Assembly (NCBI RefSeq): GCF_000747525.1
Contig: NZ_CP009278.1
Coordinates: 806,001-870,000 of the forward strand
DNA length: 64,000 nucleotides
Direction: 5' to 3'
Origin: Sphingobacterium sp. ML3W
GTDB lineage: Bacteria; Bacteroidota; Bacteroidia; Sphingobacteriales; Sphingobacteriaceae
Shown: positions 36,092 to 44,586 of the stretch, piece by piece
Layout of the letters: each line of letters starts with the position of its first letter
Numbering within the stretch: the first letter of the stretch is position 1
Made by a program: the position numbers and the translations under genes
The notes under the pieces: model-generated
What the model was told of the DNA's origin: nothing
Seen by the model: the letters and a program-made list of their open reading frames with translations, nothing else
Database searches by the model: none

Positions 36092-37441
36092 TTATACATT
36101 ATCTTCTGAAAGGTCAAAAGTCTCCATAAACTTCGTAGTAAAGTTACCCGCTCTGAAGTTTGGGTCACGCATTAAGCGTAAATGAAGAGGTATAGTTGTT
36201 TTAATACCTTCGATAACAAATTCGCTTAAAGCTCTTTCCATTGTTGAAATTGCTTCTTCACGTGTTTGTGCCACGCAGATAACTTTTGCAATCATCGAAT
36301 CGTAATACGGTGGAATCGTGTATCCAGCGTAAACATGCGTGTCGATACGTACACCGTGTCCACCTGGTGAATGGAAATTTGTTATTTTTCCTGGTGAAGG
36401 ACGGAAATTATGGAATGGATCCTCAGCATTGATACGGCATTCGATAGCATGCATCGTAGGCTCATAGTTTTTTCCAGAAATTGGGATACCAGCCGCAACT
36501 TTGATTTGTTCTTTGATTAAATCAAAATTAATGACCTCTTCCGTTACTGGATGCTCAACCTGAATACGGGTATTCATTTCCATGAAGTAGAAGTTACGGT
36601 TTTTATCAACTAAAAACTCAATTGTACCTGCACCTTCATAGTTAACAGCCTTTGCTCCTTTGATAGCAGCTTCACCCATTTGTTGACGTAATTCTGGCGT
36701 AATAAATGGTGAAGGAGCCTCTTCTAATAATTTTTGGTGACGACGTTGAATAGAACAATCTCTTTCAGATAAGTGACATACGGTACCGTATTGATCACCC
36801 ACTACTTGAATTTCGATATGTCTTGGTTCTTCCACATATTTCTCTAGATACATACCATCGTTTCCGAAGGCAGCAGCAGATTCTTGACGTGCAGAGTCCC
36901 AAGCATGTTCAAATTCTTCTTCGTTCCAAATAATGCGCATACCTTTACCACCACCACCAGCAGTAGCTTTGATAATAACAGGATAGCCAATTCCTTTAGC
37001 GAGTTTAATGCCTTCTTGGAAAGAGCTCAAAAGACCATCAGAACCAGGTACCGTTGGTACGCCAGCTTTCTTCATGGTATCTTTTGCCTGCGATTTATCG
37101 CCCATTTTTTCAATCTGCTCTGCTGTGGGACCAATAAATTTGATACCATACTGCGCACATATTGATGAAAATCTTGCGTTTTCTGCTAAGAAACCATATC
37201 CAGGGTGAATCGCATCTGCGTTTGTTAACTCTGCAGCTGAGATAATATTTGGAATGTTTAAGTAAGAATCTTTACTGGCAGGAGGACCGATACAAACAGC
37301 TTCATCCGCAAAACGAACGTGTAAACTATCTTTATCAGCTGTTGAATAAACAGCTACACTTTTGATACCCATTTCGCGACATGTGCGAATGATACGTAAA
37401 GCGATTTCTCCTCTATTAGCTATTAATATTTTTTTAAACAT
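36092..37441 (-). CDS. accC: biotin carboxylase subunit of acetyl-CoA carboxylase
   Basis: 449 residues. ATP-dependent carboxylation of biotin on AccB, the first half of malonyl-CoA formation. The ATP-grasp domain has [13 protein letters not shown], the [13 protein letters not shown] segment, [14 protein letters not shown] and [26 protein letters not shown], with the catalytic and metal residues in the last. The N-terminal biotin-carboxylase fold starts [16 protein letters not shown]. Preceded by accB and a hairpin of unclear role. Confidence 0.97.
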   Translation of the reverse strand: MFKKILIANRGEIALRIIRTCREMGIKSVAVYSTADKDSLHVRFADEAVCIGPPASKDSYLNIPNIISAAELTNADAIHPGYGFLAENARFSSICAQYGIKFIGPTAEQIEKMGDKSQAKDTMKKAGVPTVPGSDGLLSSFQEGIKLAKGIGYPVIIKATAGGGGKGMRIIWNEEEFEHAWDSARQESAAAFGNDGMYLEKYVEEPRHIEIQVVGDQYGTVCHLSERDCSIQRRHQKLLEEAPSPFITPELRQQMGEAAIKGAKAVNYEGAGTIEFLVDKNRNFYFMEMNTRIQVEHPVTEEVINFDLIKEQIKVAAGIPISGKNYEPTMHAIECRINAEDPFHNFRPSPGKITNFHSPGGHGVRIDTHVYAGYTIPPYYDSMIAKVICVAQTREEAISTMERALSEFVIEGIKTTIPLHLRLMRDPNFRAGNFTTKFMETFDLSEDNV

Positions 37442-37466
37442 TGTATTTTCTGTGAAGTTTTCGGGT

Positions 37467-37493
37467 ATGAGTGCACAGTTCCTGTGCGCTCAT
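37467..37493 (-). promoter_or_regulatory. hairpin in the accB-accC gap
   Basis: Imperfect 12-bp stem ATGAGTGCACAG / CTGTGCGCTCAT (one mismatch) with a 3-base loop, in the 83-nt gap before accC. No T-run follows on the minus strand, so it is more likely an attenuator or mRNA-stability element than a terminator. Confidence 0.4.
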
Positions 37494-37524
37494 GTTAATC
37501 GGCAATAAAAATATTGACGATTGC

Positions 37525-37995
37525 TTATCTAGGATCTACCAAGAATAAAGGTTGGTCGAACTCAACTGGTTGAGCATCTTCCACCAAGATTTTAACAATT
37601 TTACCTGAAACTTCAGATTCAATTTCATTGAATAATTTCATTGCCTCAATGATGCACAATACTTTACCATTATTGATTTCGTCGCCAACATTTGCAAATG
37701 TTGGTTTTCCTGGTCCTGCTGAACGGTAAAATGTTCCGATCATTGGAGATTTAATGGTGATAAAATTAGCCTCTTCAGAAACTACCGCTGGAGCTGCTGC
37801 AGGAGTAACTGCAGTTGGTTGAGCAGCGGCTGCGATTGGTGCAGCAGCAACTGGAGCCGAAGCTGTTACGTAAGTAGGTTCTTGATTTGTTTTTATCGTA
37901 ATTTTGAAATCTTTTTCTTCGATTGCTACTTCATTCACACCTGATTTTGAAACGAATTTAATCAAGTCTTGAATTTGTTTAATGTCCATACCCAT
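37525..37995 (-). CDS. accB: biotin carboxyl carrier protein of acetyl-CoA carboxylase
   Basis: 156 residues. The biotinylated Lys is in CIIEAMKLFNEIESEVSG at about residue 120; the Bacteroidota form reads EAMKLFNEI rather than EAMKMMN. The N-terminal domain (DIKQIQDLIKFVSKSG) is joined to the biotinyl domain by a linker of Ala and Pro (about residues 42-75), the usual swinging arm. AccC is directly downstream; the carboxyltransferase genes accA and accD are not in the window. A -7 promoter element lies upstream. Confidence 0.97.
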   Translation of the reverse strand: MGMDIKQIQDLIKFVSKSGVNEVAIEEKDFKITIKTNQEPTYVTASAPVAAAPIAAAAQPTAVTPAAAPAVVSEEANFITIKSPMIGTFYRSAGPGKPTFANVGDEINNGKVLCIIEAMKLFNEIESEVSGKIVKILVEDAQPVEFDQPLFLVDPR

Positions 37996-38050
37996 AGTTA
38001 TGCAGGTTAAATATTTTAGTTTTAATTTTTAAAATTCTTAAAACAACTTT

Positions 38051-38058
38051 CAAAGTTA
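38051..38058 (-). promoter_or_regulatory. Bacteroidota -7 element (TAACTTTG) of accB
   Basis: Read on the minus strand, TAACTTTG matches TAnnTTTG fully, 55 nt before the accB ATG. It lies in the fabH-accB gap, suggesting accBC can be expressed apart from the rest of the cluster. Confidence 0.55.
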
Positions 38059-38075
38059 CAAAATAATTATTGTAC

Positions 38076-39065
38076 TTAGTAAGCCCATTTTAAGTATACA
38101 GATCCCCAAGTAAATCCACCACCGAAAGCAGCTAAAATCAGGTTATCACCCTTCTTTAACTTACTTTCCCATTCCCATAAACATAAAGGAATAGTAGCGC
38201 TTGTTGTATTACCGTATTTCTGAATGTTGATCATTACCTTTTCCTCAGGTAAACCAGCGCGATCAGCTGTTGCATCGATAATACGTTTGTTCGCTTGATG
38301 CGGTACTAAATAAGCAATATCCGAAGCTTGAAGATTATTTTTCTCCATAATCTCTGCCGCTACGTTGGCCATATTGGTAACCGCAAATTTGAAGACAGTT
38401 TTACCTTCTTGATAAGCGTAGTGTAGACCAGCGTCTACAGTTGCATGCGAAGCAGGGTTTAAAGAACCACCACCTTTGATATTTAGATATTGACCACCAG
38501 AACCGTCAGTTTTCAAAATACTATCTTGAATACCCATACCTTCAGTATTTGGCTCCAATAGAACGACACCACAGCCATCACCAAACAAGATACACGTGTT
38601 GCGATCTTGATAGTTGACTACTGAAGACATTTTATCTGCGCCAATAACCAATACCTTTTTGTGTTTACCTGATTCAATAAATTGAACACCAGTTGTTAGG
38701 CCAAAAAGAAAGCCAGAACAAGCGGCTTGTAGATCATATCCCCAAGCATTGGTAGCACCAATTTTATCCGCCAAAATATTTGCTGTCGCTGGAAACAGCA
38801 TATCTGGTGTACTTGTACAGAAAATGATCAATTCAATATCTGTTGCAGCAATTCCTCTTTTTTCTAATAACTGTTGTACCGCAGGTACAGCAAGATCTGA
38901 AGTCGCTTTACCTTCTCCTTTTAAGATTCTACGTTCTTTGATACCCGTACGAGATACAATCCACTCGTCATTGGTATCAACCATCGTTTCCAACTCTTTA
39001 TTTGTGAGGATATAATCAGGTACATATCCACCAACTGCCGTAATTGCAGCATGAATTTTTGACAT
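38076..39065 (-). CDS. fabH: beta-ketoacyl-ACP synthase III
   Basis: 329 residues, thiolase fold. It condenses acetyl-CoA with malonyl-ACP to start fatty-acid synthesis. Catalytic triad present: Cys116 in [11 protein letters not shown], His in VPHQANKRI, Asn in [11 protein letters not shown]. The N-terminal [16 protein letters not shown] is the CoA-binding signature. 5 nt after plsX, the usual order plsX-fabH. Confidence 0.97.
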   Translation of the reverse strand: MSKIHAAITAVGGYVPDYILTNKELETMVDTNDEWIVSRTGIKERRILKGEGKATSDLAVPAVQQLLEKRGIAATDIELIIFCTSTPDMLFPATANILADKIGATNAWGYDLQAACSGFLFGLTTGVQFIESGKHKKVLVIGADKMSSVVNYQDRNTCILFGDGCGVVLLEPNTEGMGIQDSILKTDGSGGQYLNIKGGGSLNPASHATVDAGLHYAYQEGKTVFKFAVTNMANVAAEIMEKNNLQASDIAYLVPHQANKRIIDATADRAGLPEEKVMINIQKYGNTTSATIPLCLWEWESKLKKGDNLILAAFGGGFTWGSVYLKWAY

Positions 39066-39070
39066 AAAAT

Positions 39071-40009
39071 TTAATTAAATGCAGATCTGATTTTGTCAAT
39101 TAAGTCTGACTGGATCATATCTCTAGATTGTAAAACCATATTTTTAATAGCCTGTGGAGTTGATATTCCATGACCTATTATCACAGGAGCATTAACTCCT
39201 AAAACAGGACTACCTCCATATTGCTCGTAGTTGAATCGATCGAAGAATTCATCTTTGAATCCTTTTTTCAATGTCACTACATAAAATGATTCTGCTAGCT
39301 TTAAAACAACATTTCCAGTAAAACCATCACAGACATATACGTCAGCTATATCTGAAAACAGATCTCGGCCTTCCGCATTTCCGATGAAATTAATGTGTTC
39401 GTTGTTTTTTAAAAGGGGATAGGTGGATGTGGTGAGGATATTTCCTTTTTCTTCTTCTTCACCGATATTTAATAAACCAATCCTCGGTGAAGGGATACCA
39501 AACATATGTTGCGAATACAGGCTACCCAAAACCGCAAATTGATTCAGCATTTCGGGTTTGCAATCTGCATTTGCGCCGACGTCAAGTAGTAATCCAAAAC
39601 CTGATTTAAGTTTTGGTACAATTGTCGTTATAGCAGGTCTTAGTACTCCAGGTACTGCTTTTACACTAAAAAGTGAGCCGACAAGCATTGCTCCCGTGTT
39701 ACCGGCAGATGCAAATGAGTCAATTTCCCCTCGTTTTAGTAATTCAAAGCCTTTGGCTATACTAGAATTAGGTTTTTGCGTAATCGCTTTAGTAGGGTGT
39801 TCTCCCATACTAATATTTTCAGGTGCATGCACGTATTCAAAGTCTGAAGGATTACCCCCAGCTTGTTCGATAAGCAACTTAGTCTCTTCTTCATTACCAA
39901 ATAGAACAAGTTTTTGATCATTTGATAAAATTTGTTGAGCTTCTATTGCACCTAATATTGTTGCTTTAGGGGCATAGTCGCCACCTAAAATGTCTAAACC
40001 AATCTTCAT
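39071..40009 (-). CDS. plsX: phosphate acyltransferase PlsX
   Basis: 312 residues. It makes acyl-phosphate from acyl-ACP for phospholipid synthesis, peripheral at the membrane. Family motifs: [14 protein letters not shown] at the N-terminus, [42 protein letters not shown] and [15 protein letters not shown]. Part of yceD-rpmF-plsX-fabH, but a double hairpin stands between rpmF and plsX. Confidence 0.96.
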   Translation of the reverse strand: MKIGLDILGGDYAPKATILGAIEAQQILSNDQKLVLFGNEEETKLLIEQAGGNPSDFEYVHAPENISMGEHPTKAITQKPNSSIAKGFELLKRGEIDSFASAGNTGAMLVGSLFSVKAVPGVLRPAITTIVPKLKSGFGLLLDVGANADCKPEMLNQFAVLGSLYSQHMFGIPSPRIGLLNIGEEEEKGNILTTSTYPLLKNNEHINFIGNAEGRDLFSDIADVYVCDGFTGNVVLKLAESFYVVTLKKGFKDEFFDRFNYEQYGGSPVLGVNAPVIIGHGISTPQAIKNMVLQSRDMIQSDLIDKIRSAFN

Positions 40010-40041
40010 TCGTGATTATTTTTCAAGTCAATAATACGCAA

Positions 40042-40096
40042 AAAACATCCCAAATTAAAGTATAATTTGAAAATTATACTCGTTTTGGGATGTTTT
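40042..40096 (-). terminator. nested double hairpin between rpmF and plsX
   Basis: Outer 13-bp stem AAAACATCCCAAA / TTTGGGATGTTTT enclosing an inner stem AGTATAATT / AATTATACT, with a T-run on the minus-strand exit. It can act as a terminator or attenuator, letting rpmF be made in excess over plsX-fabH. Confidence 0.78.
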
Positions 40097-40115
40097 ATGT
40101 TTTGAAAGATCTAAG

Positions 40116-40307
40116 TTAGACAACAGCTGTATTATCAATGATCAATTTACCGTTGTAGTATAAATTACCATCTACTGTGTATGCACGGTGTGGTAAATGA
40201 ACTGCACCAGTTTCTTTACAAATGCTTAAGCTAGGTCTGTCTGCTTTATAATGTGTTCTTCTCTTGTCTCTTCTTGATTTAGAAGTCTTACGCTTTGGAT
40301 GTGCCAT
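40116..40307 (-). CDS. rpmF: ribosomal protein L32
   Basis: 63 residues, strongly basic N-terminus [22 protein letters not shown] typical of L32 (split here). The two CxxC zinc pairs of some L32 proteins are reduced to one Cys ([10 protein letters not shown]), so this is a zinc-free form. It is a component of the large ribosomal subunit. 14 nt after yceD, the common yceD-rpmF pair. Confidence 0.95.
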   Translation of the reverse strand: MAHPKRKTSKSRRDKRRTHYKADRPSLSICKETGAVHLPHRAYTVDGNLYYNGKLIIDNTAVV

Positions 40308-40321
40308 CTCGTATTTCTGTT

Positions 40322-40858
40322 TTAGTTATTTTTAATATTTCTTAGTGCGGCCCAACGTGGGTCAATGTTTTCTTTTTTTGCTTGATCTTCCTTGCTTTGC
40401 TCAACTGATAAGTGGGCTAACATCACCGGGTCACAAGTATTATCTTCTCCTTGGTCACTGCATTTAGCGAACAAAGGAACTGCTAAATTAATATATTCAT
40501 ATAGCAATTCGGTCAGGTCTAGCTCATGATCGCTTTTGGATAATACCAGTACTTCTTCGGTATTATCGGTCCAGTCTTCAGCTGTGAATTTGACTAAAAC
40601 ACGCTCTTTAACTGCAATCGGCGATGGAAACTCGCTTAAACAAACGTCGCATGTTAATTGGATATCTCCAGCAATTGTGAAATTCAATATAAGCAAATTT
40701 TCTTGCTTTTGTAATTCAACATTTGCCATTAGATTTCCACTTTTAACAATGGAATGCTCAAAACAATCAAAGAACTCTTTATTTATTTCAAACTCAAAAT
40801 TATGCTTTCCTGCATTTAGCCCCGAAAACGGTATTCTATATTGTTTTAGATGTTTCAC
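40322..40858 (-). CDS. YceD/DUF177 family protein
   Basis: 178 residues. The DUF177 signature [16 protein letters not shown] with its CxxC pair lies near residues 84-99, and a second acidic segment carries [12 protein letters not shown]. YceD is thought to act in large-subunit rRNA maturation, and its gene almost always precedes rpmF, as here. The alanine/lysine C-terminus ([13 protein letters not shown]) is also family-typical. No membrane segments. Confidence 0.9.
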   Translation of the reverse strand: MKHLKQYRIPFSGLNAGKHNFEFEINKEFFDCFEHSIVKSGNLMANVELQKQENLLILNFTIAGDIQLTCDVCLSEFPSPIAVKERVLVKFTAEDWTDNTEEVLVLSKSDHELDLTELLYEYINLAVPLFAKCSDQGEDNTCDPVMLAHLSVEQSKEDQAKKENIDPRWAALRNIKNN

Positions 40859-40877
40859 AATCTTGCATTTGAGCCTG

Positions 40878-40885
40878 CAAAGGTA
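40878..40885 (-). promoter_or_regulatory. Bacteroidota -7 element (TACCTTTG) of the yceD operon
   Basis: Read on the minus strand, TACCTTTG is a full match to TAnnTTTG, ending 19 nt before the yceD ATG at 40858. It heads the yceD-rpmF-plsX-fabH cluster. Confidence 0.6.
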
Positions 40886-40966
40886 TATATAAATAAGTTA
40901 GAATTGAAATTTTTTTGTAAAATATATTTCAATTGTTATTATAGATATTAGCCTTTCTGCAAGCGG

Positions 40967-41617
40967 TTATTCATAAAAATTTTTACCCAATTCTATTTTT
41001 GCTCTACCAGTCTCCATTCTCCATCGATTGGTATCGCGAAGGGAATAGGCACAGCCGCAATATTCCTGCATGTAAAAACGTTCCTTTTTAGATATTTCTA
41101 GCATGCGAATTGCACCTCCTTTTTTTCGCCAATTGAACGTCCAATAGTCCATATCTTGATGACGGGATGCAGCTCGTACACCACAGTCATTGATCTGATC
41201 CATGTTTTTCCACCTCGAAATACCCAATGAACTTGAAATCACATCAAATCCATTTGCAGCAGCATATTCTGCTGTTTTCTCAAACCGCATATCAAAGCAC
41301 ATGGTACAACGAGAACCTTTCTCAGGCTCGTTTTCCATTCCCTTTGCCAATTCAAACCAATGATCAACATCGTAATCGGCATCAATAAAGGGGATATTAT
41401 GTTTTTCTGCAAAACGAATATTCTCCTCTTTTCGTAAATCGTATTCTTTACGTGGGTGAATATTGGGATTGTAGAAATAGATCGTGAATGCGATATCCGA
41501 GCTAATTAAAGCCTCCATTACTTCTCCAGCGCAGGGTGCACAACACGAATGTAAAAGCAGTTTTTTGCCTTCGTTGGGTAATGTTAACTTTTCTCTGACG
41601 AACTCCTTCTCTTCCAT
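40967..41617 (-). CDS. queH: epoxyqueuosine reductase QueH
   Basis: 216 residues. QueH reduces epoxyqueuosine in tRNA to queuosine, the last step of queuosine synthesis, and replaces the cobalamin enzyme QueG. The family cysteines are present: C25, C26 and C29 in [12 protein letters not shown], then [15 protein letters not shown], and [14 protein letters not shown] near the end, ligands of a [4Fe-4S] cluster and a second metal. Single gene on the minus strand, between the yceD operon and a divergent lipoprotein gene. Confidence 0.94.
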   Translation of the reverse strand: MEEKEFVREKLTLPNEGKKLLLHSCCAPCAGEVMEALISSDIAFTIYFYNPNIHPRKEYDLRKEENIRFAEKHNIPFIDADYDVDHWFELAKGMENEPEKGSRCTMCFDMRFEKTAEYAAANGFDVISSSLGISRWKNMDQINDCGVRAASRHQDMDYWTFNWRKKGGAIRMLEISKKERFYMQEYCGCAYSLRDTNRWRMETGRAKIELGKNFYE

Positions 41618-41744
41618 TGCTATTTACTGATAAAAGTTTGGCAATTTTACTCAAAAAGTACTGAACTAGCAAATATTTGATTAATAGATTTTAGAGAGTC
41701 CTACCGAATCTCGTTTTTTTTATCTTTATATGCGTTCATATTTG

Positions 41745-41752
41745 TAGATTTG
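41745..41752 (+). promoter_or_regulatory. Bacteroidota -7 element (TAGATTTG)
   Basis: TAGATTTG is a full match to TAnnTTTG, 19 nt before the ATG of the lipoprotein gene at 41772. Confidence 0.55.
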
Positions 41753-41771
41753 TACCTATATCAGATTAAAA

Positions 41772-42899
41772 ATGAAATCACTAACAACATATATAGCTGT
41801 TCTATTTTTTGCGATTGTAACATGTTTAACTTCTTGTGTGCGAGAAGACGACGAGCCTGCTTTATCCGAAGTAGCGATATCCAGGCTTTACGTTTCTTTT
41901 TCGGAATTTCAATTGGATGAGGCGCAGACTCCTTATAATAACCTGGATATTATCGATCCCGCAGATTCCAGTACTTTTTTTCAATCCTCTTTGTCGCATA
42001 ATTCTGGGATCAAAGGTGGTGCAGCAATATTATTCAGTCCGATTGCAAAATATGTTTTTCAAAGCAGTGCAAATAGTGGAAATATACAGGATACCAGTAT
42101 TCAGGTCATGTCCGTACATCCAGAAACAGGGGCCCCAGCTGCAAGAGGTTTGATTTCAAATGGTTTGCTCACGAGTGTCAAGGGATTGGCATACCACTAT
42201 AATAGAGGTACAGAAAATCTTTATGTAGCCAATATCGGTAACGAGACCAGACCATCATTTATCTATTTATTTCAAAGACCTGGTAATTATAGAGGAAGGG
42301 CAGACATAAAACAAAGTATTGCCTTAGGTTCACTGACGCCATGGTCTATGGCTTTTAAAGGAACTGAAGAGAATTCAGATCTCTATATGTCTGTCACAGG
42401 GGCTAAGAAGGGAATTGCCATATTCAGTGATATCTTAAGAAAGAACCCCGGAGTAGATTCCATATTGAATGCTGAATCTTTTCCTCCAAGAGCAGTATTG
42501 ACCATAGCTGATCAAGGGGAAATTAGAGGATTTAGTTATTCTGATCGCCAAGATTTACTAGCCGTTGCTGCTTATACAAAGACTGGAGATGTATCAGTTG
42601 GTAAGATTTTGTTATTTGAAAAAGCCTCTTTATTATTGTCCAGTACCAGTGATCGCGCTATCACACCTACACGCATTATTACAGGCGTGTTAACAGGCTT
42701 AAAAAGACCATTGGACGTTGCTATTGATAACCGTGATGGAGCACAATACATCTATGTTGCCGATGCTGATACAAAGACTGTCTCGCGTTTCTTGAATACA
42801 GATGATGGTAACGTCAAACCGAATATTACAAAAGAATTTAGATTAACTCCAGTTGCCCTATCATTGGATGCACGAGGACCTGGCGAAGGTGTCGAATAA
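41772..42899 (+). CDS. predicted lipoprotein, possible beta-propeller
   Basis: 375 residues. The signal peptide with a lipobox Cys (AVLFFAIVTCLTSC) is at about residues 9-22. The mature part has repeated blade-like segments such as NLYVANIGNET, YLFQRPGNYRG, SDLYMSVTGAKKGI and YIYVADADTKTVSRF, which look like propeller strands ending in aromatic and Asp residues. I do not recognise a named family. Monocistronic with its own promoter. Probably an outer-membrane-anchored protein. Confidence 0.72.
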   Translation: MKSLTTYIAVLFFAIVTCLTSCVREDDEPALSEVAISRLYVSFSEFQLDEAQTPYNNLDIIDPADSSTFFQSSLSHNSGIKGGAAILFSPIAKYVFQSSANSGNIQDTSIQVMSVHPETGAPAARGLISNGLLTSVKGLAYHYNRGTENLYVANIGNETRPSFIYLFQRPGNYRGRADIKQSIALGSLTPWSMAFKGTEENSDLYMSVTGAKKGIAIFSDILRKNPGVDSILNAESFPPRAVLTIADQGEIRGFSYSDRQDLLAVAAYTKTGDVSVGKILLFEKASLLLSSTSDRAITPTRIITGVLTGLKRPLDVAIDNRDGAQYIYVADADTKTVSRFLNTDDGNVKPNITKEFRLTPVALSLDARGPGEGVE

Positions 42900-42902
42900 A
42901 AC

Positions 42903-43751
42903 TTATTCATCTAAGAGCCTAAAGAGTGTTTCGATTTCTAGTTTCTTGCTTGTACTTTCATTTTGTTCGTAAGCAGTGATGAGATTACGAAGTACTCTTT
43001 TTAGTATGGTCACGTGATCGCAAGGCAACATATATTCCTTTGATAGGGGTAGGTTGAGTTGTCTCAGGAATGATACAACATCCGATTTTTGCATCACCTG
43101 TCCCTTATTGAAGGCATTCAAGTAAAATAACAAATCATCTTCCGGTTGCAGCTCATTTTGATAAGATAGGATAAAATGTTTGGGTAGATTAATACCAAAA
43201 ATAGGGATATCAAGTTTTTGTGCAACAATACTGTAGATACAAGAAAGTGTCAAAGGGTTTCCTTTTTTAGATTCCAATACCCTGCCAATAAATGAGTTTT
43301 GAGGATTGTGATAGTCATGTGTATTTCCCGATAGGCCAAATTTATCAAACAAGATATGATTGATCAACGACACTTTCTCCAAAGGAGTCATCTCGTACCT
43401 TAGCGCTATCCATATTTCTCGTTTTAGCTCTTCTAAGGTGACCCGTATAAGGCTATTGTTGTAGGAAGGATATTGGTAGCTATTGATGATCAACAATCCC
43501 TCTAAGAGGTCAAAAGAGTTGCTCATCTTCCATACCAAGAGTTCATTTTTAATTTGGGCAAATTGTATTTCATGGATGATACGCTCTAGACGCTCTTGTA
43601 TAAAGGGGTCAAATGCAGACTCCCAATATTCCTCCAAAGCAGGAATGATATCAGGTCCCAAGCTTAAAAGCTTATGCTCGATTTCTTCTGCAATCAATTG
43701 ATCAGGATCATCCAATAAGGTAACCAAAGCCTGTAATTCTTTTTCATCCAT
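42903..43751 (-). CDS. SirB1/transglutaminase-like-core 2 protein
   Basis: 282 residues from the ATG at 43751; a TTG at 43757 gives two extra residues and is less likely. The C-terminal half matches the SirB1/Transglut_core2 family: NSFIGRVLESKKGNPLTLSCIY with the conserved Cys, and INLPKHFILSY with the conserved His, about residues 160-205. The N-terminal half is helical (HEAT-like) and similar to other Bacteroidota members. Whether it has transglutaminase activity is not established for the family. Convergent with the lipoprotein gene, 3 nt between stop codons. Confidence 0.84.
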   Translation of the reverse strand: MDEKELQALVTLLDDPDQLIAEEIEHKLLSLGPDIIPALEEYWESAFDPFIQERLERIIHEIQFAQIKNELLVWKMSNSFDLLEGLLIINSYQYPSYNNSLIRVTLEELKREIWIALRYEMTPLEKVSLINHILFDKFGLSGNTHDYHNPQNSFIGRVLESKKGNPLTLSCIYSIVAQKLDIPIFGINLPKHFILSYQNELQPEDDLLFYLNAFNKGQVMQKSDVVSFLRQLNLPLSKEYMLPCDHVTILKRVLRNLITAYEQNESTSKKLEIETLFRLLDE

Positions 43752-43768
43752 ACACAAATTTAATAAAA

Positions 43769-43805
43769 ATCCCCGCGATATGCCAAATGAAGCATATGCA
43801 GGGAT
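43769..43805 (-). terminator. terminator after the ABC ATPase gene
   Basis: Imperfect stem: ATCCC..GC..TATGC pairs with GCATA.TGC.GGGAT across 37 nt, followed on the minus strand by T5. It ends the permease-ATPase unit. Confidence 0.65.
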
Positions 43806-43828
43806 ATATTTAGGTATATTGGTACTGA

Positions 43829-44488
43829 TTATTTTAATTGACCGTCCATCATGTGCACCGTTCTTTTTCCATAAGTGGCATTTTTTTCAGAATGTGTTAC
43901 CTGAATGATCGTTACCCCCTCTGCATTGAGCTGCTGGAATAGCTCCATGATTTCCTCTCCTTGTTTCGAGTTCAGATTTCCCGTAGGCTCATCCGCGAGC
44001 AGGAGGGATGGCGAACCCGCCAGTGCTCTGGCAATCCCAACAATCTGTTGTTGGCCTCCAGATAACTGAGAAGGAAATAAATCCTTCTTTCCCACAATAT
44101 TAAAACGGTCCAACAGATCGCTCACGATTGACTTACGCTCAGAAGAAGATTTGTTCTTATAGATCAATGGAGTTTCGATGTTTTCGTATACCGTCATCTC
44201 ATCAAGCAAATGATAAGATTGAAATACATAGCCAATATGCGATTGAAAAAGCTGCGTTCTTTTCTTTTGTTTCAGTTCTAAAATACTTTCTCCTTTAAAT
44301 AAGTACTCCCCCTCATCCGGTTCATCCAACATACCGATGATGTTCAGTAAGGTCGATTTTCCAGAACCCGACGGGCCCATAATCGATACAAAGTCCCCTT
44401 CTTCGATATTCAGACTGACATCTTTGAGTACGAATGAACGTGTGCTCCCTACATTATACCATTTAAATAAGTTCTTTAATTGGATCAT
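43829..44488 (-). CDS. ABC transporter ATP-binding protein (MacB/LolD-type)
   Basis: 219 residues, one nucleotide-binding domain. Walker A GPSGSGKST at 38-46, Q-loop VFQSYHLLDEMTVYENIE, signature LSGGQQQ in the middle, Walker B LLLADEPTGNL and the His switch VTHSE. Of this subfamily the motif NLNSKQGEEIMELFQQL is characteristic. No periplasmic domain. It is the only ATPase gene among the seven permeases of the window and lies 98 nt downstream of the permease at 44587-46983, under the same regulatory module. Confidence 0.95.
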   Translation of the reverse strand: MIQLKNLFKWYNVGSTRSFVLKDVSLNIEEGDFVSIMGPSGSGKSTLLNIIGMLDEPDEGEYLFKGESILELKQKKRTQLFQSHIGYVFQSYHLLDEMTVYENIETPLIYKNKSSSERKSIVSDLLDRFNIVGKKDLFPSQLSGGQQQIVGIARALAGSPSLLLADEPTGNLNSKQGEEIMELFQQLNAEGVTIIQVTHSEKNATYGKRTVHMMDGQLK

Positions 44489-44586
44489 ATCATCTATTTT
44501 TCGTTGTTAATTTTTTAAAGCTTATTATGTATTCTCATTTAGGCTTCCCTAAGCCAATAAGTGAATATCACCTTACCTCCCATATA

